DNA of 64,000 nt from Lasiosphaeris hirsuta (lineage: Eukaryota > Ascomycota > Sordariomycetes > Sordariales > Lasiosphaeriaceae), in the NCBI GenBank assembly GCA_030549175.1, contig JAUKUA010000001.1, forward strand, positions 8,834,306 to 8,898,305, in the 5' to 3' direction. A model generated the notes under the pieces. It was not told where the DNA came from and searched no databases. It saw only the letters and a list, made by a program, of their open reading frames with translations. The position numbers and the translations under genes are program-made. Below are positions 1 to 11,817 of this stretch, one piece after another (the first letter of the stretch is position 1; each line of letters begins with the position of its first letter).

Positions 1-1303
1 CCGAGCAGCGCCAGTCCGAGTACGAGAAGAAAAAGGCCAACTTCATAACCCGCACCTTCTGGACCTTCGTCATGATTGGCGGCTTCTTCGCTGCCCTCTT
101 CATGGGCCACGTCTACATCCTTGCCATCATCACCGCCATCCAGATCGTCTCCTTCAAGGAGGTCATTGCCATTGCCAGCGTGCCCAGCCGCGCCCGCGAC
201 CTCCAGTCTACTAAGAGCCTCAACTGGTACTGGCTAGCCACCACCATGTACTTCCTCTACGGCGAGAGCGTCATCTACTACTTCAAGCACATTGTCCTGG
301 TCGACAAGGTGCTGCTGCCGTTGGCTACTCACCACCGTTTCATTAGCTTTATTCTCTACATCTTTGGTGCGCCTCCCGAGTCCCCCCCGGCACAGGCACA
401 GCCAACTAACCCGTTACAGGCTTCGTTTTCTTTGTCGGCTCCCTCAAGCCCGGGCATCTCAAGTTCCAGTTTGCCCAGTTTGGCTGGACACACATCGCCC
501 TCTTCCTCATCGTCGTCCAGGCACACTTCATCATGAACAATGTCTTTGAGGGCATGATCTGGTTCTTCCTGCCCGCCGCTCTCGTCATCACCAACGACAT
601 TTGGGCCTACATATGCGGCATCACCTTTGGCCGCACCCAGCTGATCAAGCTGTCTCCCAAGAAGACGGTCGAGGGCTTTGTCGGCGCCTGGGTCATGACG
701 GCCATCTTTGGCGTCCTGCTCACCAACATTCTGCTGCGGTCCAAGTACTTCATCTGCCCCGTCAACGACCTGGGCGCCACCATCTTCACCGGCCTCACGT
801 GCGACCTCAACCCCGTCTTCATCCCCCAGACCTACACCACCCCGCAGCTCTTCTTCCTGCCGCCCAACACTACCTTCAGCATCACCATGGCGCCCCTGCA
901 GTTCCACACCTTCTTCTGGGCCACCTTTGCCTCGCTGATTGCCCCTTTTGGCGGCTTCTTTGCATCGGGGTTGAAGCGGACATTCAAGATCAAGGACTTT
1001 GGTGACTCGATCCCGGGGCACGGCGGCATTACCGACCGCATGGATTGCCAATTCATCATGGGCTTCTTTGCTTACGTCTACTACCACACCTTCATCGCCG
1101 TGCGCTCGACGACGGTCGGTGCCGTCATGGAGACGGCCATCACCGAGTTGACGATAGATGACCAGATAGAGCTAATCAAGGGGATGCTCAAATACCTGTC
1201 CAACCAGGATGCTATCACCGACGAGGTACGTCACCCCCGTGTCACGGGAGGATCACATGTGCTAACATGAAACCAGCAACTTGCGTGCCTAGGGGATATC
1301 TAG
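1..1303 (+). CDS. CDS1: CDP-diacylglycerol synthase (phosphatidate cytidylyltransferase), 3' part
   Basis: Makes CDP-diacylglycerol from phosphatidic acid and CTP, the branch point to phosphatidylinositol, phosphatidylserine and cardiolipin; an integral ER/mitochondrial membrane enzyme. The window opens inside the gene (codons begin at base 3). Exons read 1-366, 420-1225 and 1277-1303, with GT-AG introns of 53 and 51 bp; the last exon adds only QLACLGDI and a TAG at 1301. The protein has many hydrophobic segments. Near its end it carries the family signature: SGLKR, then KIKDFGDSIPGHGGITDRMD, with the KD, HGG and DRxD residues all present. The start and N-terminal cytosolic region lie outside the window. 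Base use is GC-biased and ordinary, so this marks the conserved core side of the chromosome arm. The call is secure. Confidence 0.95.
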
Positions 1304-3117
1304 ATGATATGCGTGTTCAAGCCCGCAGTCCATTATTGTCCCCGTATTGCCTTCCCCATGGGGCCTGTTGACCCACGTGGCTTCCTGTTGGCTTACCTGA
1401 GCCGGTGAGCCATGGTGAGGCATCTTCATTTTGGCATTGGTTTTTTTTGTTTTTGTTTTGTGTCTAGGATTATAAAAGTATTTTTGGCGGGTGGCTGGGA
1501 GTAGGCGTTATGGGAATGCTCTGACCGCGGTTCTTCCCATCTTCGCGGGCGGTAATATCATGAAGCGGATTGTGTCAGCAGGGGTCATTCCACATGGCCG
1601 GTGGTGGGAGCGGATTGGAACTCAAAGTGCATATTGCATCAGCGTATAGGGGCTTGGTGTAGAATACCCCGAGAACATCGTATCATCTCTCTGCTTGTGT
1701 TGGTGATTTGGGCGAGGACGAAGTATCATGACCAGTCACGGATATCATGGGCTTTGGTAGGTTAAGGAGGCGATATGATATGGGTTTAGGCGTATCGGGT
1801 ATTGTCCCGTGGGGGGATGAAGCCTTGAGGGCAGCGAGTGATTTCAGCTCGAACGCTATAAGCGCAGCTCGATGTGATAGGGTAGCGAGGACCTTGATGT
1901 TGTAACTCTTGGACGGCATCAGTGCTACTGCTCCGCTTCACAAAGTTCAGTTGAAGGTCGGCCGCCTTGTGTCGTCTTGTCGATCCTGCGGGAACAGTAC
2001 TCATTCATTATAGGTTCTGAAGACGGGAGCAAATTGTAAAGTCAACGATCCGGTGGAATTTATGGGTGATGTGACAGATAGAAAAGTACAAGCTCCCGAC
2101 TACAAACATTGATAGAAAGGTCATGGTGGTTTTTTTTTTTTTTTGGGGTGTTGAGGCCAGAATGAGCGAGGGGGCCGAGGGAGATGGTGTGCTGGGCTTG
2201 GGGGAGGTTGCTGGGGTGCTGAGAGGTCGGGAGCTTGGTGAGGCGGGGGCTGGGAATATTTGCGAGTATTGGGATGGGTTGGGAGACGGGTTGTGAATTT
2301 GTGAGTGCCGGTTGATGAGTTGGAGTTGGTGTGCTTGTGGGATATGAAAGCCATGGTATGAAATGGAGCGCTCATGAAATGTCACGGCAATTGCAGAGGA
2401 GTTGGTAAGTTTGTTTGATTGCCATGATAGTAACGCTACATGTACATCATGTCCAGGGACATGTAGTGTAGGTCATGATAATGAAGGTGAAAGTAAAGGC
2501 ATTAGGAAAATATGAGCCTGACTTCAGAGGCATCGGTTCGAGCGGTAGGACCGTGGCTACCATGACAGAGAAGTTTCTTTGTTAAGATGATGGCCTTGGA
2601 GTAGATGATGGCCTTGAAGTTTGAGATGGCGGCTTGAAAAAGGAGTGGTGCCCAGGGCCCAATAGCCTCCACTTCATTCTACTCGCCGTGGTAGAGTAGC
2701 ACTGTCGTGGGCCGAGTGTAGATGGGAGATTAGCTGCCCATATCAAACACGCAGCGCTGGGTACGCTATCGCAGGGATAATCTTACGTCCCATCAGCCCT
2801 GGCCTGGAATGGCCCAAGTTAGTCCAAAGCACGCTCGATGTATTCACACCCAAGCCCCATGGTTCCAACAATAGGGCATCCAATCTGGTAGTGTTTGGTT
2901 TCCCACCCAGGCTGCCCCTTGGCAGAGATCTAAGGGACCCGTGCTATCGGAACTGGCCAAGTCACAGGGTAACCGAGCCTTTCGCCGAGTTCCCCGACGG
3001 TAAGTGGAAGCAGGAGAACAAGCGAAATGGAGATATATATACGGTCATCACCCGGCCGAGGATATGGCACTTTTTTTCTCGATAACCTTGTTGATCATCC
3101 CATCCCGGCACATCAGC
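1304..3117. other. Intergenic, no gene seen
   Basis: About 1.8 kb downstream of the CDP-DAG synthase gene. Open frames here are short, lack codon bias and are Pro/Ser-rich readings of G-rich DNA. A T16 run lies near 2129-2144. A TATA-like ATATATATAC at about 3040 precedes the next ATG by roughly 70 bases. Nothing else is supported. Confidence 0.5.
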
Positions 3118-3440
3118 ATGGCGCCTCTCAGTCGGGTGTTTGTATCCCTCCTCGCCGCCGCGGGCGTGCTTGCCAGCCCGGTCGAGGCGGCCAACTCGCC
3201 GGACGCTCTTGGTGCCCACGGAGGGCCCGGGGCAGCAACACCACCACCATGAACCATCGTCTCCAGCTGCGCGGCGTCACCCAGGACCGGACGGTCCGCG
3301 AGGTCATGAACACGCTTGCTAGCATTTTTTGCTATCAATATGTGTGGTGACCCCAATTTCATCGTGATCCCGTCTGACAAGGAGCCCTGCTCTCGCCGAC
3401 ATACTGATTCTCAAAATGTCGATATCCTACTACTCATAGT
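3118..3440 (+). pseudogene. Small secreted-protein locus, probably broken
   Basis: The ATG at 3118 starts a 44-residue frame ending with TGA at 3250-3252. Its N-terminus is a textbook signal peptide: a basic MAPLSR start, a hydrophobic VFVSLLAAAGVLA core, then a cleavable ASPVEAA stretch. Good coding-like sequence continues in other frames after the stop, first the segment with NHRLQLRGVTQDRT, then, after a T6 run near 3325, a segment with INMCGDPNFIVIPSD. This suggests a once longer secreted protein hit by at least two frame changes. I do not recognise a family. A short functional peptide or an undetected splice pattern remains possible. Confidence 0.35.
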
Positions 3441-4093
3441 AGACACCCTCTCAATGTCATCGCCGTGGTGAGCAATCAACCTAAGGGGGTTTAGTTTTGT
3501 GTTGATTTCTGTGAATAGCAGTTAGATGTTGGCGTCGGATGGATATCTCCCCTTTTCAGTTGACGTTTCAGGGACCGTCAGAAGTGCATTCGAAGGGCTT
3601 AGTCAATACCTGATGCTCCTTGGCAGGGCTTGAGGCTAGACAAGGGGGAGATGCGATACTTCTTAGTCGGACTCGATGGTGTTCTGGCTGGAGGCTATAA
3701 TTTCCTTTTATGAGAATAGCTATCCAGGTTGAATAAATGCGCTGCTGTCACAAGGAACTAGCAGCTGATTTGGCGCCCCTGGCCTGACAGACGCCACGGG
3801 GCCATTCCGCGCGGCATTCCGCGAGGCCAAGAACGCAGGCGGTACGGCTGAACTGCGCCAAAGCGCTTCGACAAGTTTGGCAGCAAATCACATCGCGTCT
3901 AGAACTACGCCTCAAACCAATATCTCATACAGCGGCGCTGATAGCGGTCTCCTAGCTTGATTCGGCAACGGCGCCCCTGAGTCGAGGGACAAAGACTCAA
4001 GTACAAGTACGTCCACAGCCAGCATCTCGACTTTTTGCAACAAAACTTCGCACAAAATAATTAGCTCTCACCAATTTGGACATCACCTTCACC
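3253..4093. other. Intergenic with a coding-like scrap
   Basis: Mostly without readable genes. A plus-strand stretch at about 3767-3959 stays open for some 60 codons with coding-like composition (it reads FGAPGLTDATGPFRAAFREA and so on, ending at TGA) but lacks a start codon. It may be a gene fragment; I could not place it in a family. Confidence 0.3.
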
Positions 4094-4758
4094 ATGCACC
4101 CCTCCCTCTTCCTAACCCTAACCATCGCCGCGACGCCGCTGCTCGCAACATACCCTCGCGCGGCTCTCGGCCCCCGCGCCGAGGAAAAGACGACGCTCAA
4201 CGACATTGATACGCTGTGCAGCATCAACTTCGGCGGCGACCCGCACACCATCATCTGCCTGAAGGACGGCACCTCAACCACCTTCACAACGCGCACGTCG
4301 TCGTACCTGCGCAACAACGACGACAGCATGTGCTGTGAGGCCGACAACACGTGCATGTTGTCGAATCACACGGTCGTCGGGCCGCGCGCGGCCTGCTACG
4401 ATCCCAAGTACGTGTTTCTCTCTTTTGCTGGGGATGTGGGGGAGGTGTGGGTGGGAGGCTGACAGAGACAAGGACGAAACGCGCCACGATCGCCCAGGAC
4501 GGCGGGCCGTGCGAGTTGAATGCTGCGGGTGACGGGTGCAAGTGGACGGGGACGAACCGGGGCGAGTCGGGCGTGTTCTCGACCAAAGGTGTGACCAAGG
4601 TCACAGCTGTGGTAGACGGGAAGGCGGTGCTGGGCGGCACGGGCGGCGCGGGCGGAGGTGGGAGCTCAGGCACGAGTGGTGTTGCTGGTGTAAATTCGAG
4701 GAGCGGTTGGGTCTGGGCTATGGGGGGAGCGGGAGTTTGGGCTGTCATGTTGGCCTGA
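4094..4758 (+). CDS. Small cysteine-containing secreted protein, possibly GPI-anchored
   Basis: The ATG at 4094 opens a signal peptide (MHPSLFLTLTIAATPLLA) followed by an acidic, Cys-containing mature region (Cys in TLCSINF, IICLKD, SMCCEAD, NTCMLS, AACYDP). One intron is needed: it starts at the GTACGT at 4408 and ends near 4470; several AG sites there fit, so the exact join is uncertain. Exon 2 runs to TGA at 4756-4758 and adds two more Cys (GPCEL, GCKWT), a Gly/Ser-rich linker and a C-terminal hydrophobic tail, the layout of a GPI-anchored fungal surface protein. Length is about 200 residues. No named family is recognised. It could be a cell-wall or effector-like protein; that is inference from architecture only. 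Confidence 0.55.
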
Positions 4759-5145
4759 GACTAAACCGGGAATATTCAATGGCATACATGACACTAGATT
4801 CCTTCGCATCGCGCAACCTTGCCCTGCATTCGCCCCCCCATAACTATAACTATAACCCCTTTCCAGATGTCAGCCCTGCATTGTTTTGACAAGGTTCTCC
4901 TGACTCCTGAAAAGTCAGAATGCAGCCCGAAGCGTGCTTCTGTGCACTTCAATAGTTCATGAGTTGTCACCTTGCCTCCTCGCACAAAATTCACGTAGAT
5001 GGATGTCCAGAACTTCCACTCGCCTCCATAGCCTCTGCCTATAATAAATCTTTCCTCTCCAGCTCCTCTCCTGTGATGACTGGGGATAGTTATCGGTTGT
5101 CCCCTTGTCAACCTCGGGATCCTCAAGCAGATACGTACAAATAGT
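4759..5145. other. Intergenic, nothing seen
   Basis: Convergent space between the small secreted-protein gene and the minus-strand ankyrin relic; no supported feature. Confidence 0.4.
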
Positions 5146-6800
5146 CTAGGAATTCAACCATTCTGTCGAATACTGGCCTGGCATCGTCTCTGATATTGCC
5201 GTTGCATGCATCAATGCCGTTCGTCCGGTCTTGTCCTTGGTGTCAATGTGAGTTTGGACCGTCTTCAGAACACGAAGAACGAAGCCCAGGCGTTGATTGA
5301 TCACCGCCCATGTCAAGGCCGTCCGCCCCTGGGCACATCTAACATCTAGCTGAGAATTACCAGCGAGATATTCGACTCGTTCACAAAGCCATCCCTCTCT
5401 TCTTCAAATGTAATTACCATCAACGCTGGCAGTCCTTGGTTATTCTGCGCATCTGTCTGAACCTGGCCGCTCTCGACGAGATAGCGAACGACGTCAAGAT
5501 TCCCCCATCGAGCAGCCATCATCAATATCGTCTCCTTATCAGGGTTAGTGATTTGAAGGTCGAGTTAGTGCTTCTCAACCAAACGGATGACGGTAGCGAC
5601 TTTCAACTTTGAAGGCCTCCATTTTTCCAACCCATATCGCAGCATCCATTTCCCAATCATTCCTTCGCGGTAACTGGCTAGTAGGTTGATTGCAAGACCG
5701 TCATCCGAACCTATTGCTGGAGACAATTCCTTCAATCTGTCGACTTGGCCACTCATAGAAATATGGTCCATAGCTGCTTTTCGCCCAGCCTTCGCCGCAA
5801 ACCATAGTAGGGAACACCACGCCTCAGATTCGTCACTGCCTGAGGAAGCCGTGACAAGCCACTTGGCCACATTCTCTTGCTCGTCTTTCGGGAGAGGGTT
5901 TTCGGCTTGTCTTGTTTGACTCTGCCTCTGCGGTAGTCCCTGATAGGATTGTGTCGAATATCTGTAGTAGCTCTTCAACCTGATCCTCAACCCCGCTTAG
6001 CGTACCCGGACGTTCTAGACACGCCTGAATGACGTTTAGTAACCTCGTCACCATGCGCACGCTACCGTCTAACTCGGCCTTTAAGAAATTGGTAGGCACC
6101 TGTCAAAAACGCTTACGGGGCGTTCACCGTCCCGTAACCCGCGCTGTGAGTTCGGACCCCAGTCCCAGGCAACGACCAAATCATATGGCCACCAAGTTCC
6201 TTGCGAAACCGACGACGATGTGAAACGCGTTGGGAGGCGGAGGCCTAGATGGATCCGTACGACGCTGAAGTGATCTCGGTGAACCCTAACCACAAGCGCC
6301 TGTTGTCCTTCAGTATTGCCCGTGGCCACGGAAGGGACTCACAGCCTGGATGGGCTGGCTCCATCAGCTTGACGAAATCATCACTGTCCACGAAGCCTGT
6401 TAATGACCTCAAATTAGTGTTCGGGAGCTGTCCCATCTCTCCTGATTAAAAAGGCGCCCCTTGCCGCGGACGCAATGAGCGTAGAACTTGGCGAGGGGCT
6501 CGATGTAGGCTGCAAACGCTGAGTTCAAGGTGTCGGGCAGCTCCCAGACGGTGTCAATGTATAATCCCGAACAGCCGTATTCTTGAGGCGGAACATCCGT
6601 AACGCTGAGGACGGAATAGCGACTGTCGCAAATGGCAACAATCTCCTGTTCCGGCCTCGCATGTCCTGAATCACCTCGACAAGGACCACTACCACCACCA
6701 CCACCTCCTCCCCGGGCAGACATCGGCCCCTGAAGAAGGTGGATAGGGCTCCCGGTGACTGATTCAGTGCAAATCGGAGCAGCATGCAAAGATGACAACC
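5146..6800 (-). pseudogene. Ankyrin-repeat protein relic
   Basis: Read on the minus strand, the downstream half (about 5146-5560) gives ankyrin-type repeats: GRTALTWAVINQRLGFVLR and DKTGRTALMHA. After the second of these the natural continuation (ACNGNIRDDARPVFDRM) lies in another frame, so a one-base change near 5212 breaks the end. Upstream, 5565-6110 holds two overlapping helical frames (one containing SDESEAWCSLLWFAAKAGRK), and 6245-6800 holds two more blocks that only join by unproven introns. No single intact reading frame could be built. Fungal ankyrin proteins of this kind usually carry a helical or NACHT N-terminal part; none is identifiable here. I treat it as a decaying gene. Confidence 0.5.
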
Positions 6801-7474
6801 CTGAATCGTCAAAGCTTCGAGCTGCTGGAAGCTCTTGGAATGGAAAACAACCCCGGAATCACGGTTTTTATCTCCCCTGTGGCCGCCCCGCTATTGGTCC
6901 AGGGGTTTAAATGGCGCTCGGCTGGCATCGTAATGGCACCCGAGATCGCTGCAGGGCCAGCCGCAAGACAGAGCATGCGCCGCAGAGCGAGTGATATTTA
7001 GTCTCTATGTGAGAAGGCAGCGACTGAATATTATCTCCTTAATTACAAACACAAAGCAGGAAAAGGGGGGGGGGGCTTGGGCTAGATCCTCAGGTGATGG
7101 TTTGGTCTTTTAAGGTGGCAAGGTAGGTAGCTGGGTTGGAGGGCTGAGCTGCAAGCCATCTATCTCACTTGGCCCCTTTTCACTGCAGTGTCACATATTA
7201 TGCAAGCCACCGGGACCGGGAAGCGGCTGAACAGCGAAAGGCTGCTCACCGATTGGAACAGCCATATTCCATGCCCTGAGAATAGAGGAGGTGGTAGGTA
7301 GCGAATCAGGAGATCTTCAGCCCGTGGTTAGGAGATGTGCAACCGCTCCTCCGTATCAGGGGGTGCAGGGGGCCACATACTGCTGTCGGTTCTAGATCTA
7401 CAGTTAAATCAATCCGATGATGTCGTGTTAATAGTAACAGATCTGTAATTATACCGACAACTATTATCACTGTA
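6801..7474. other. Intergenic
   Basis: No gene seen. A poly-G run lies at about 7066-7076, and the segment includes the 3' flank of the next minus-strand gene. Confidence 0.4.
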
Positions 7475-9095
7475 TTATAAGTCTTTGAAAGTTTGAACCC
7501 TCTTGAATGGCTCGGCAGAGTGCCCTTCCTCATCATACTCCCAGTACAACACTGGATTACGCAGCGTGGCGTCTCCATGCTCAAAGACAAACCTGATAAT
7601 GTAGTACTCGGCAGGGTACTCGGGAAGCCTCCCACGCGTGACACAGTCGTCGTGATCCAAGTACCAGAAGAAGGCATCGGCATCATACGGCACAAGCTTG
7701 AATGTATCCGCATCATCGCCCATGAAGCTAACCCAACCCTCCCCCCTTGCATCCTTGTCCTGGCGGATCTCAATCATAAAGTTTCCCAGCGCGTTGTAGT
7801 ACCGCCCGACGTACTCGCTTATCGGCCGCGTGGGCTCGCGCACCTTGCGACCGTCCTCGAGCTCTCTCATGACTCTTCCCTGCCGGGACGCGGCGGCCGC
7901 GTATCCCTTCTTAGCAAGGCGTGTATACGCTTCGGCATCGATTTCGGTCCCGAACATGGTATCAAGAACGGCACCGACAATCAGCATGCCGGCCTCGTTG
8001 AGACCACCCGAGTTCGCCAGGGCGACGACTGCACTTTGGGTTTCGGGGATCAGGACGGTGAATGAAGTGTAGCCCTGGATGATGCCTTGGTGGTAAAGCG
8101 CTAGGTGGCAGGGGGGCTTCGCTCCCACGACGGGTTTCCACGGCTGCGGGCCGTCGAGGCCAAAGGTCGATGGGAGCTGGGCTCGTGTCCAACCGAGTGC
8201 GTAGCTGTGTTCTCGTAGGGAGGAGAACGGGAGGCTGATCATGGCATTCCATATGGCGGCGAGCTGTTTCAGGGGATTGTTGGGGATCCGTTCAGTATGC
8301 CGGCCATGTTGAGTGCCGTGCTTTGGAAGCTGCGAAGTGCTGGCATCCAGCAGTGCACGGTAGAATATCAGGAGGTCTGATACCGATGTTCGGACACCTC
8401 CTGCGGCGGAGAAGAGCCCATCCTGGCGCACCAGCGGCATGTCGAGTTCATATGCACTTCGGTTTTGGAGAGCGGCGTAGGGCTTTGCGATGTTCGCCAC
8501 TATGGACGGGACGCGCGTGTCAAATGTTCGAGACATACCCAGCGGCTCCATGATCTTGTGTCTGAGAAAGTCCCCATAGCTCATGCCTGAAACCTTCTCA
8601 ATGATCTGGCCCAGCAGTTCGTAGGCGTAGTTGTTGTAGATGAAGGCGGTGCGAATCGGTCGGACGGTTGGGAACGAGTTGAACACCTTGACAAAGTCGG
8701 ATCGAGGAAACGCCACCTTGCCATTTGACAGCATCCAATATCCATCTGGCCCTGGGATTCCCGTGCGGTGGCTCAGGATGTCGGCGACGGTGGCGTTGAA
8801 GGCCGAGTCTTTCTCATCTCGCTGGTATCCCGGAAGATGCTCGCGGACTGGTGTGTCCCAGCCAAGGAGCCCGTCTTCCACGAGGGTCCCGGCCAAGGCA
8901 GAAGAAAAGGCTTTGGATAAAGATGCAACGACGTAGATGGTATCCTTGTCGGGAGGAACCTGTGCGGCAACGTCTTGATAGCCAAAGTTTTCAAAGCGGG
9001 CCACCTCGCCATGATACAAGACGCCGAGAGAAAGGCCTGGGATGCCAGAAATGTTGCATATCAGTCCAATTAGTGGGATAATAGCGGTCAGATTC
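7475..9095 (-). CDS. Serine beta-lactamase-fold hydrolase (class C / esterase-like)
   Basis: Belongs to the penicillin-binding-protein-like serine hydrolases, which in fungi act as esterases, transesterases or lactam hydrolases; the substrate cannot be read from sequence. Catalytic motifs are present in order: SxxK as SLSK (about 33 codons into the frame counted from 9019), YxN as YNN about 95 residues later, and HxG as HQG further on. A C-terminal beta-rich region follows, ending at TAA 7475-7477. The open frame continues upstream of 9019 through IPGLSLGVLYHGEV, typical for the family start, up to an AG acceptor at 9096/9097. The first exon and start ATG were not found with confidence; a 60-bp intron with an unusual GTCACG donor is one candidate. 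It lies on the same strand as the oxidase and oxygenase genes that follow. Confidence 0.85.
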
Positions 9096-9565
9096 CTGCC
9101 AGTAGTCAGTCCAGGTCTTTTAGGCCAAGAAAGATGATTCGAGCTTGCATCGTGACGCGTGGATGCTCAGTGGACGACTGCAAGCCAATCTCAATCCGTG
9201 GTTCCTGATATGCGGTGCAGCCCGCTTTCTAAAATGGCTGACTGGTGGCGGACCTTTCAATGAAAATGCCCTGTCATTTATGCACGGTCAGAATGTCGGA
9301 AACGTGGTTGGGGACGATCTGCATTTGCATCGACGAAACAGGGCTGTGGGATGGATGGCTGGTCCCGTTGCCCGGTGTGAATGGCGCAGAGGAAATGAAT
9401 CTGGGAGAGGTGAAGTCGGTTTGGGGGGGGAGGGGGGGGGGGGGAAGGGGGGGCAGTTGGCGCTACTTATACACAGCATTTTTTTTTTTTTTACCGACCA
9501 TGATAATAGAGGCTTTACTATTACAGTGTATACATGCATATTCTACTCGATGTGCTCTTCTCTGC
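9096..9565. other. Spacer with G-run and T-run, probably promoter and missing exon
   Basis: Lies between two minus-strand genes. It should hold the promoter and first short exon of the hydrolase. Striking homopolymers sit at about 9422-9453 (G runs broken by single A) and 9480-9492 (T run), close to the 3' end of the oxidase gene. Confidence 0.4.
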
Positions 9566-11817
9566 TCAGAGAGCCTCATCACGCGCGCCTGGACGTTCGT
9601 TCCCATCGCACATGCCCAAAAACACCTGCCATCCTATCAGTCCCTTCAAGCTAAGATCGACACAGCACTCGCTCTCGGGTTCACCTTCGGCACTCCCCCA
9701 ACGGCTCCGAAGAAGCTGGAGCTTGCTATAAAGATAGTTCAACGCGCCCCAATTATCGAGATGCCGGAGCATCTCGCCGGCCAGCATGCGGAATATGGCA
9801 CAGTACGCACTGTCCAGGGCGCCGACGATCCAACCATGATAGATGCTGGCCATCTCCCCCGCCAGGAATAAACGGCCCATTGCCGCCGGCCGCTGCAGGT
9901 TTCCAAAGTAGGAAGCAAACTGCCCGGGCGCCAGCAGCGCAAAGTGGCCGTTTGTTAGACGGTCGCGGTTCCAGTCGTGCACGTAGTACTCGACGACCAT
10001 TCCGCGCAATTCTTCCTCCGGGCACTCGTGCATGACAGCTAGGTCTTGCATGACGGCATCAAAGATTGCGACCTGTGAGGTGGCCTCGGAGCTCACCGAC
10101 AGGCCTCCGAGGCGGGCTGCATCCTGGCCCCAGTTGTAACAGGCGTACAGAACACCTGGCTGTCCCTCTGGCGTGTTGAGTGCATGGGACGGGTACACGA
10201 CGATGCGAGTAGGGCGGTCCGTCATGCCCGTCCCTCCTCTGGTGATTCTATTGTCCTCGGCCCACCAGCGACGCCGGAACTTGATGCCCAGCTTCACAAC
10301 GTTGTCGTAGTGCAGCGTTCGGATTGCTTCGCGATGCATATCTGTCAAACCAGCGTCGCCGAGATCCATAAATCCAAGACAAGGTGCTGTCGTTGTGGTG
10401 ATGACGTGTGTGTAGTCCTTGGTGATGGGCTTTACAGTCTGCCCTCGCCGCATCGTCACCACCATCTTGTCCCTCGCTTCGTTACGAGAGATGCCAGTTA
10501 CCATGTGCTTGTACAGAGGCTTCTTTTTGAGCCTCTTCACGACACCCTCCGCTACAAGGTCGGATCCTCCATTTAAGATCCACCAAGCATTCTCTCTGTC
10601 CCTTGTTATTATTGGACGGGTATCGTACCCGGGAGGCGACGGGGCAGGGTACTGAAACTCGAGCGAGAGCAGAACCCATGAAACAAAGGACGCGTCAAAA
10701 TGACCGGTCCCCCTATACTCCCCATTAGTCATGAGAAGCTCCTCAAAAAAAAAAAAAAAAATAAAAAGCCTAAGTATTTTCGAGTATGTATTCAGGGGCT
10801 ATAATTCTTACGCAGTCATCGTTTCACACCAAGACACCACCTTCAAGGGTCCGAGACTAACAGCACGTCAGGAATCCCTTTCAGCTTTATTCTCAGGTAC
10901 CCTGCTTTTATACATACGCATGTTCTTGGTATTCGTTCTGGAGCTCCTGAACCATGTACATTTTGAGAGAGATGGCCCTGGAGTCGAGCTCCATTAACTC
11001 CTGCCAGCCACTCTCAAAGTCATACACAAGTCGCGTCTTCCAGTAGTCAAAAATCCGTTTCAGGATTTCTTTGAAGCAAGTGCAGACGGATCTAAGCCAC
11101 AAACGCCATGGTATAAGTATCAAAGAGCTCAGCGAGGGAAAAGAGTATAACTGACGTGCGATTAACTATTCCCCCAATCTCACCACGCGCATTGAATGGG
11201 CCGTCCGCATGGACCCCTGGACCGCATCCGTCCCCGTCCCTATCCCCGCCCACTTTCACCAAGATGTTATTGAAAAACATGGGGTTGTTCGGGCCCGAAA
11301 AGTGGTATGGTATCAAGCATCCAAGCTTAGGATCTGCACTCATGTCCTTTTCTATCTCCAAAAGCTTGAGAAGCTTAAAGGTCCTCGACATGATGGGGAT
11401 ATCGGGGAAAAGCATGGCACCCACTTCGAAGTAGTCGCCATCATCTTGAGAAAATCGATGTGTCTGCACGCGCCCGCCAGGTCTGTGTGAAGCCTCGACA
11501 ACTTCATGCTTCAAGTCAAGATCCTGCAGAATCAGAGATGTGTAAAGACCCGCCATCCCGGCCCCAATGACGCCAATGTCGAACTCGACGGGCTGGGGAA
11601 GGCAGGACTTTATGATCTCGTCAAAGTTCAGGTCCCCTAAGCCGGGAGGGGGGTATTCTGGGTTCAAGTCAAAGTCGTTTGGGAGTCCTGGAATACCTGG
11701 TATCAAACCCGCAAAGTCTGTCGATTTACGCAGTTTCGCGCATGCCATTTCTACTTGGAATTTGGTGGTGCGCTTGGCGATTTTGGCACGCAAGGCCGAT
11801 AGCTGGGAGACATCCAT
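9566..11817 (-). CDS. L-amino-acid-oxidase-like flavin amine oxidase
   Basis: FAD-dependent amine oxidase family: oxidative deamination of amino acids or amines, giving H2O2 and ammonia. Exons fit by phase as 11817-11156, 11091-10914 and 10741-9566, about 671 residues. Intron 1 (64 bp, GTCAGT...TTAG) joins NRT to SVCTCFKE. Intron 2 (172 bp) uses a GTATAA donor, with a GTATGT alternative four bases upstream that does not fit the phase, and ends after a T run. The dinucleotide-binding fold is clear: DIGVIGAGMAGLYTS at about residues 80-94, then HEVVEASHRPGGRVQTHRF. The last exon has the substrate-domain WWILNGGSDLVAEG and the C-terminal FAD motif RLFLAGEMASIYHGWIVGAL. No secretion signal is seen. 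A closely related L-amino-acid or monoamine substrate is plausible but not decided. Confidence 0.85.

Noticed and set aside
356..1087. Long minus-strand frame opposite the CDP-DAG synthase gene
   Set aside because: It is a shadow of the strongly codon-biased real gene and crosses its intron; no domain.
2008..2385. Pro/Ser-rich minus-strand frame of 125 codons
   Set aside because: Low-complexity translation of G-rich non-coding DNA, with no start context or domain.
4284..4748. Pro/Thr-rich minus-strand frame opposite the secreted-protein gene
   Set aside because: Antisense of its Gly/Ser linker; the plus strand has signal peptide and cysteines.
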